Source of the DNA: Candidatus Magasanikbacteria bacterium CG11_big_fil_rev_8_21_14_0_20_39_34
GTDB lineage: Bacteria; Patescibacteriota; Patescibacteriia; Magasanikbacterales; UBA922
DNA: 39,278 nucleotides
Direction: 5' to 3'
NCBI GenBank assembly: GCA_002787355.1
Contig: PCWN01000001.1
Location: forward strand, 77,838-117,115
Under the pieces are notes generated by a model. It worked only from the letters and a program-made list of their open reading frames with translations, was not told where the DNA came from and searched no databases. The position numbers and the translations under genes are program-made. Position 1 is the stretch's first letter. Every line of letters starts with the position of its first letter. Below, piece after piece: positions 39,200 through 39,278 of this stretch.

Positions 39200-39201
39200 A
39201 T

Positions 39202-39253
39202 TTTCACTTTTTGTGAAATCGTAAGAAACAGCCTCGGCGCAAAGCGCCTCGGC
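39202..39253. other. Hairpins after tRNA-Ala
   Basis: TTTCAC (39202-39207) / GTGAAA (39213-39218), then GGCGC-AAA-GCGCC (39236-39248) set between two copies of GCCTCGGC. Nothing else is recognisable up to the window end. Confidence 0.4.
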
Positions 39254-39278
39254 ATGGTATTTTTCCGCTATTTTGAAG

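Noticed and set aside
1-39278. Recoded UGA (glycine) as in Gracilibacteria/Absconditabacteria
   Set aside because: lspA, the gene at 9269 and the methionine-to-stop lengths of all families fit UGA as stop; no gene needs UGA read through.
1-39278. CRISPR arrays, insertion sequences, prophage
   Set aside because: No regularly spaced repeats, no transposase- or integrase-like protein and no phage structural genes; the G2-like domain is part of a surface protein.

Overview
The window reads as near-origin chromosome of a small-genome bacterium of the candidate phyla radiation (Patescibacteria), most likely a Parcubacteria-type lineage. This is inferred from the AT-rich resident genes, compact housekeeping operons, large secreted surface proteins of a type common in that group, orphan binding lipoproteins, and many small orphan genes. 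UGA is a normal stop (lspA and the gene at 9269-9607 end in TGA), so the recoded-UGA lineages are unlikely. The taxon is an inference from gene content; there is no rRNA here.

Left part (1-9.1 kb). Housekeeping genes are mostly on the minus strand: a YggU-family protein, trigger factor, rpmH-rnpA-yidD, dksA-like-lspA and comM, plus a plus-strand LysM/M23 peptidoglycan hydrolase. Between dksA and comM lie a ~425-nt minus-strand locus with a near-consensus promoter, a terminator and nested hairpins but no gene (a candidate structured RNA), and three perfect DnaA boxes beside an AT-rich stretch (a candidate oriC).

Middle part (9.2-25.9 kb). Four LivJ/LivK-type solute-binding lipoproteins each stand back to back with a transcription regulator (one tandem Lrp/AsnC, three TrmB-like). 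No ABC permease or ATPase gene is present. Between them sit an operon rmuC-hypothetical-FAD monooxygenase-HAD phosphatase, an APH-family kinase, tRNA-Arg(CCU), a ProX-type tRNA-editing protein flanked by three perfect parS sites, and a methyltransferase directly behind one TrmB gene.

Right part (26-39.3 kb). Two GC-rich minus-strand genes come first; one looks like an alpha-CTD-like domain joined to a DnaA domain IV-like domain. A plus-strand surface block follows: a small secreted protein, a DUF916-like membrane-anchored protein, a 1138-aa and a ~1790-aa surface protein, then a DUF1622 membrane protein and tRNA-Ala(GGC).

Scattered between the AT-rich genes are about nine short GC-rich orphan genes. 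Several have a clear promoter (-35 with 17-bp spacer) and a strong Shine-Dalgarno site, so they look like expressed resident genes and not debris. Recurrent small-scale features are promoters built into the terminator of the gene before, hairpins whose loop holds the stop codon, and an 18-bp palindrome (GTATAGACTAGTCTATAC and a variant) at three intergenic sites, two of them beside DnaA boxes.
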